The notes under the pieces: model-generated | The model's database searches: none | Told to the model about the DNA's origin: nothing | What the model saw: the letters and a program-made list of their open reading frames with translations, nothing else | Part shown: in pieces, positions 63,619 to 64,000 of the stretch | Layout: every line of letters begins with the position of its first letter | Numbering within the stretch: the first letter of the stretch is position 1 | Made by a program: the position numbers and the translations under genes | Assembly: GCF_009177065.1 (NCBI RefSeq) | Contig: NZ_WEZF01000003.1 | Span: 248,001 to 312,000 of the forward strand | Direction: 5' to 3' | Length of the DNA: 64,000 nucleotides | DNA from: Tautonia marina | GTDB taxonomy: Bacteria > Planctomycetota > Planctomycetia > Isosphaerales > Isosphaeraceae

Positions 63619-63695
63619 GATTCGATGTTCGGCCTTGGTGCAACACGAGCAGCGGGAAACGAGAGAAACGTCGTCTCAAGAAACACAATTGACGG

Positions 63696-64000
63696 TCAGG
63701 ATTCGGCCAGCATCGCCCGGGTCTGGGCAATCCGGTCGATGCAGGACTCTCGGCCGAGAATGACCAGGCAGTCGTACAGGCCCGGTCCCACTCCCTGGCC
63801 GGTCGTGGCCACCCGAACGGCGTTGACCACCTTGCCGATCCCTTCCCCTTGAGATTCGGCGTACCCTTTGATCCGAGCTTCAAGGGTCTCCAGGTCGAAC
63901 GGCTCGACCTCGGCCAAAATCCCCTGGATCGCTTCGAGGATTTCGGGCACCCCTTCCTTGCGGAGCCGCTTCTTCACGGCGTCGGGGTCGTAGCTGATCT
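63696..64000 (-). CDS. gltX: Glutamyl-tRNA synthetase, C-terminal end (runs off window end)
   Basis: The frame enters from the window edge and ends with a TGA at 63696-63698. The 101 codons seen read ISYDPDAVKKRLRKEGVP, then FDLETLEARIKGYAE, GIGKVVNAVRVATTGQGVGP and GLYDCLVILGRESCIDRI. These match the C-terminal anticodon-binding helices of class I glutamyl-tRNA synthetases (LRVALTG...SPGL motif region). The catalytic HIGH and KMSKS parts lie outside the window, so GluRS versus GlnRS-like variants cannot be fully resolved. Confidence 0.85.
   Translation of the reverse strand, partial: ISYDPDAVKKRLRKEGVPEILEAIQGILAEVEPFDLETLEARIKGYAESQGEGIGKVVNAVRVATTGQGVGPGLYDCLVILGRESCIDRIAQTRAMLAES

Overview
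The window looks like chromosomal DNA of a high-GC planctomycete, most likely of the Isosphaeraceae (Tautonia/Isosphaera-like). This is inferred from gene content: a planctomycete-type cytochrome-c/DUF1549/DUF1553 protein overlapping a DUF1501 protein, a DLG-type membrane-anchored Ser/Thr kinase, an lpxA-bearing Gram-negative-type envelope, and many secreted hydrolases. No rRNA, tRNA, insertion sequence, prophage or CRISPR array was recognised. Most of the window is ordinary core and housekeeping sequence with genes on both strands in short operons.

Layout. 1-3.4 kb (minus): DUF1501 and PSD1 pair plus a small unknown protein. 3.7-13.5 kb: secreted VVY-repeat protein, glycosyltransferase, dicarboxylate-type symporter, lone type II secretion F protein, an unusual start-less open frame, lpxA, secreted ceramidase-like protein, MFS exporter. 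13.6-17.7 kb: NCS1-type permease, second MFS transporter, small HExxH protein. 17.7-24 kb: Wza-type export lipoprotein, then a possible acyl-transfer locus (alkaline-phosphatase-superfamily enzyme, free-standing acyl carrier protein, GH3 enzyme, methyltransferase, alpha/beta hydrolase). 24-31 kb: TIGR01777 epimerase, kinase, HAD hydrolase, PPi-type phosphofructokinase and 6-phosphogluconate dehydrogenase, the last two probably one operon ending in a clear terminator. 31-39 kb: secreted phosphodiesterase, topoisomerase III, sugar isomerase-like protein, ACT protein, isochorismatase-like and polysaccharide deacetylase proteins. 39-43 kb: TatD hydrolase, phosphodiesterase, UbiA prenyltransferase and TIM barrel, which together resemble a reduced ebo (EDB) cluster. 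43.4-51 kb: aminoacyl-tRNA-protein transferase, DUF4175 protein with a huge Gln/Gly repeat, nadB, rplM and rpsI. 51-54 kb: sugar-type ABC permease and binding lipoprotein without an ATPase. 54-64 kb: HD phosphohydrolase, an unknown protein, alaS, HtrA-like protease, recA, thpR, PfkB kinase and the end of gltX.

The main points for follow-up are the reduced ebo-like cluster, the ATPase-less ABC pair whose permease carries an apparent extra membrane block, the open frame between the secretion gene and lpxA, the ACP/GH3 locus, the unknown protein at 55.1-56.3 kb, the 31-bp tandem repeat in the phosphofructokinase leader, and the roughly 29-unit repeat in the DUF4175 protein. Starts were chosen from ribosome binding sites and signal peptides where visible. 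All function calls come from reading motifs, not from database searches.
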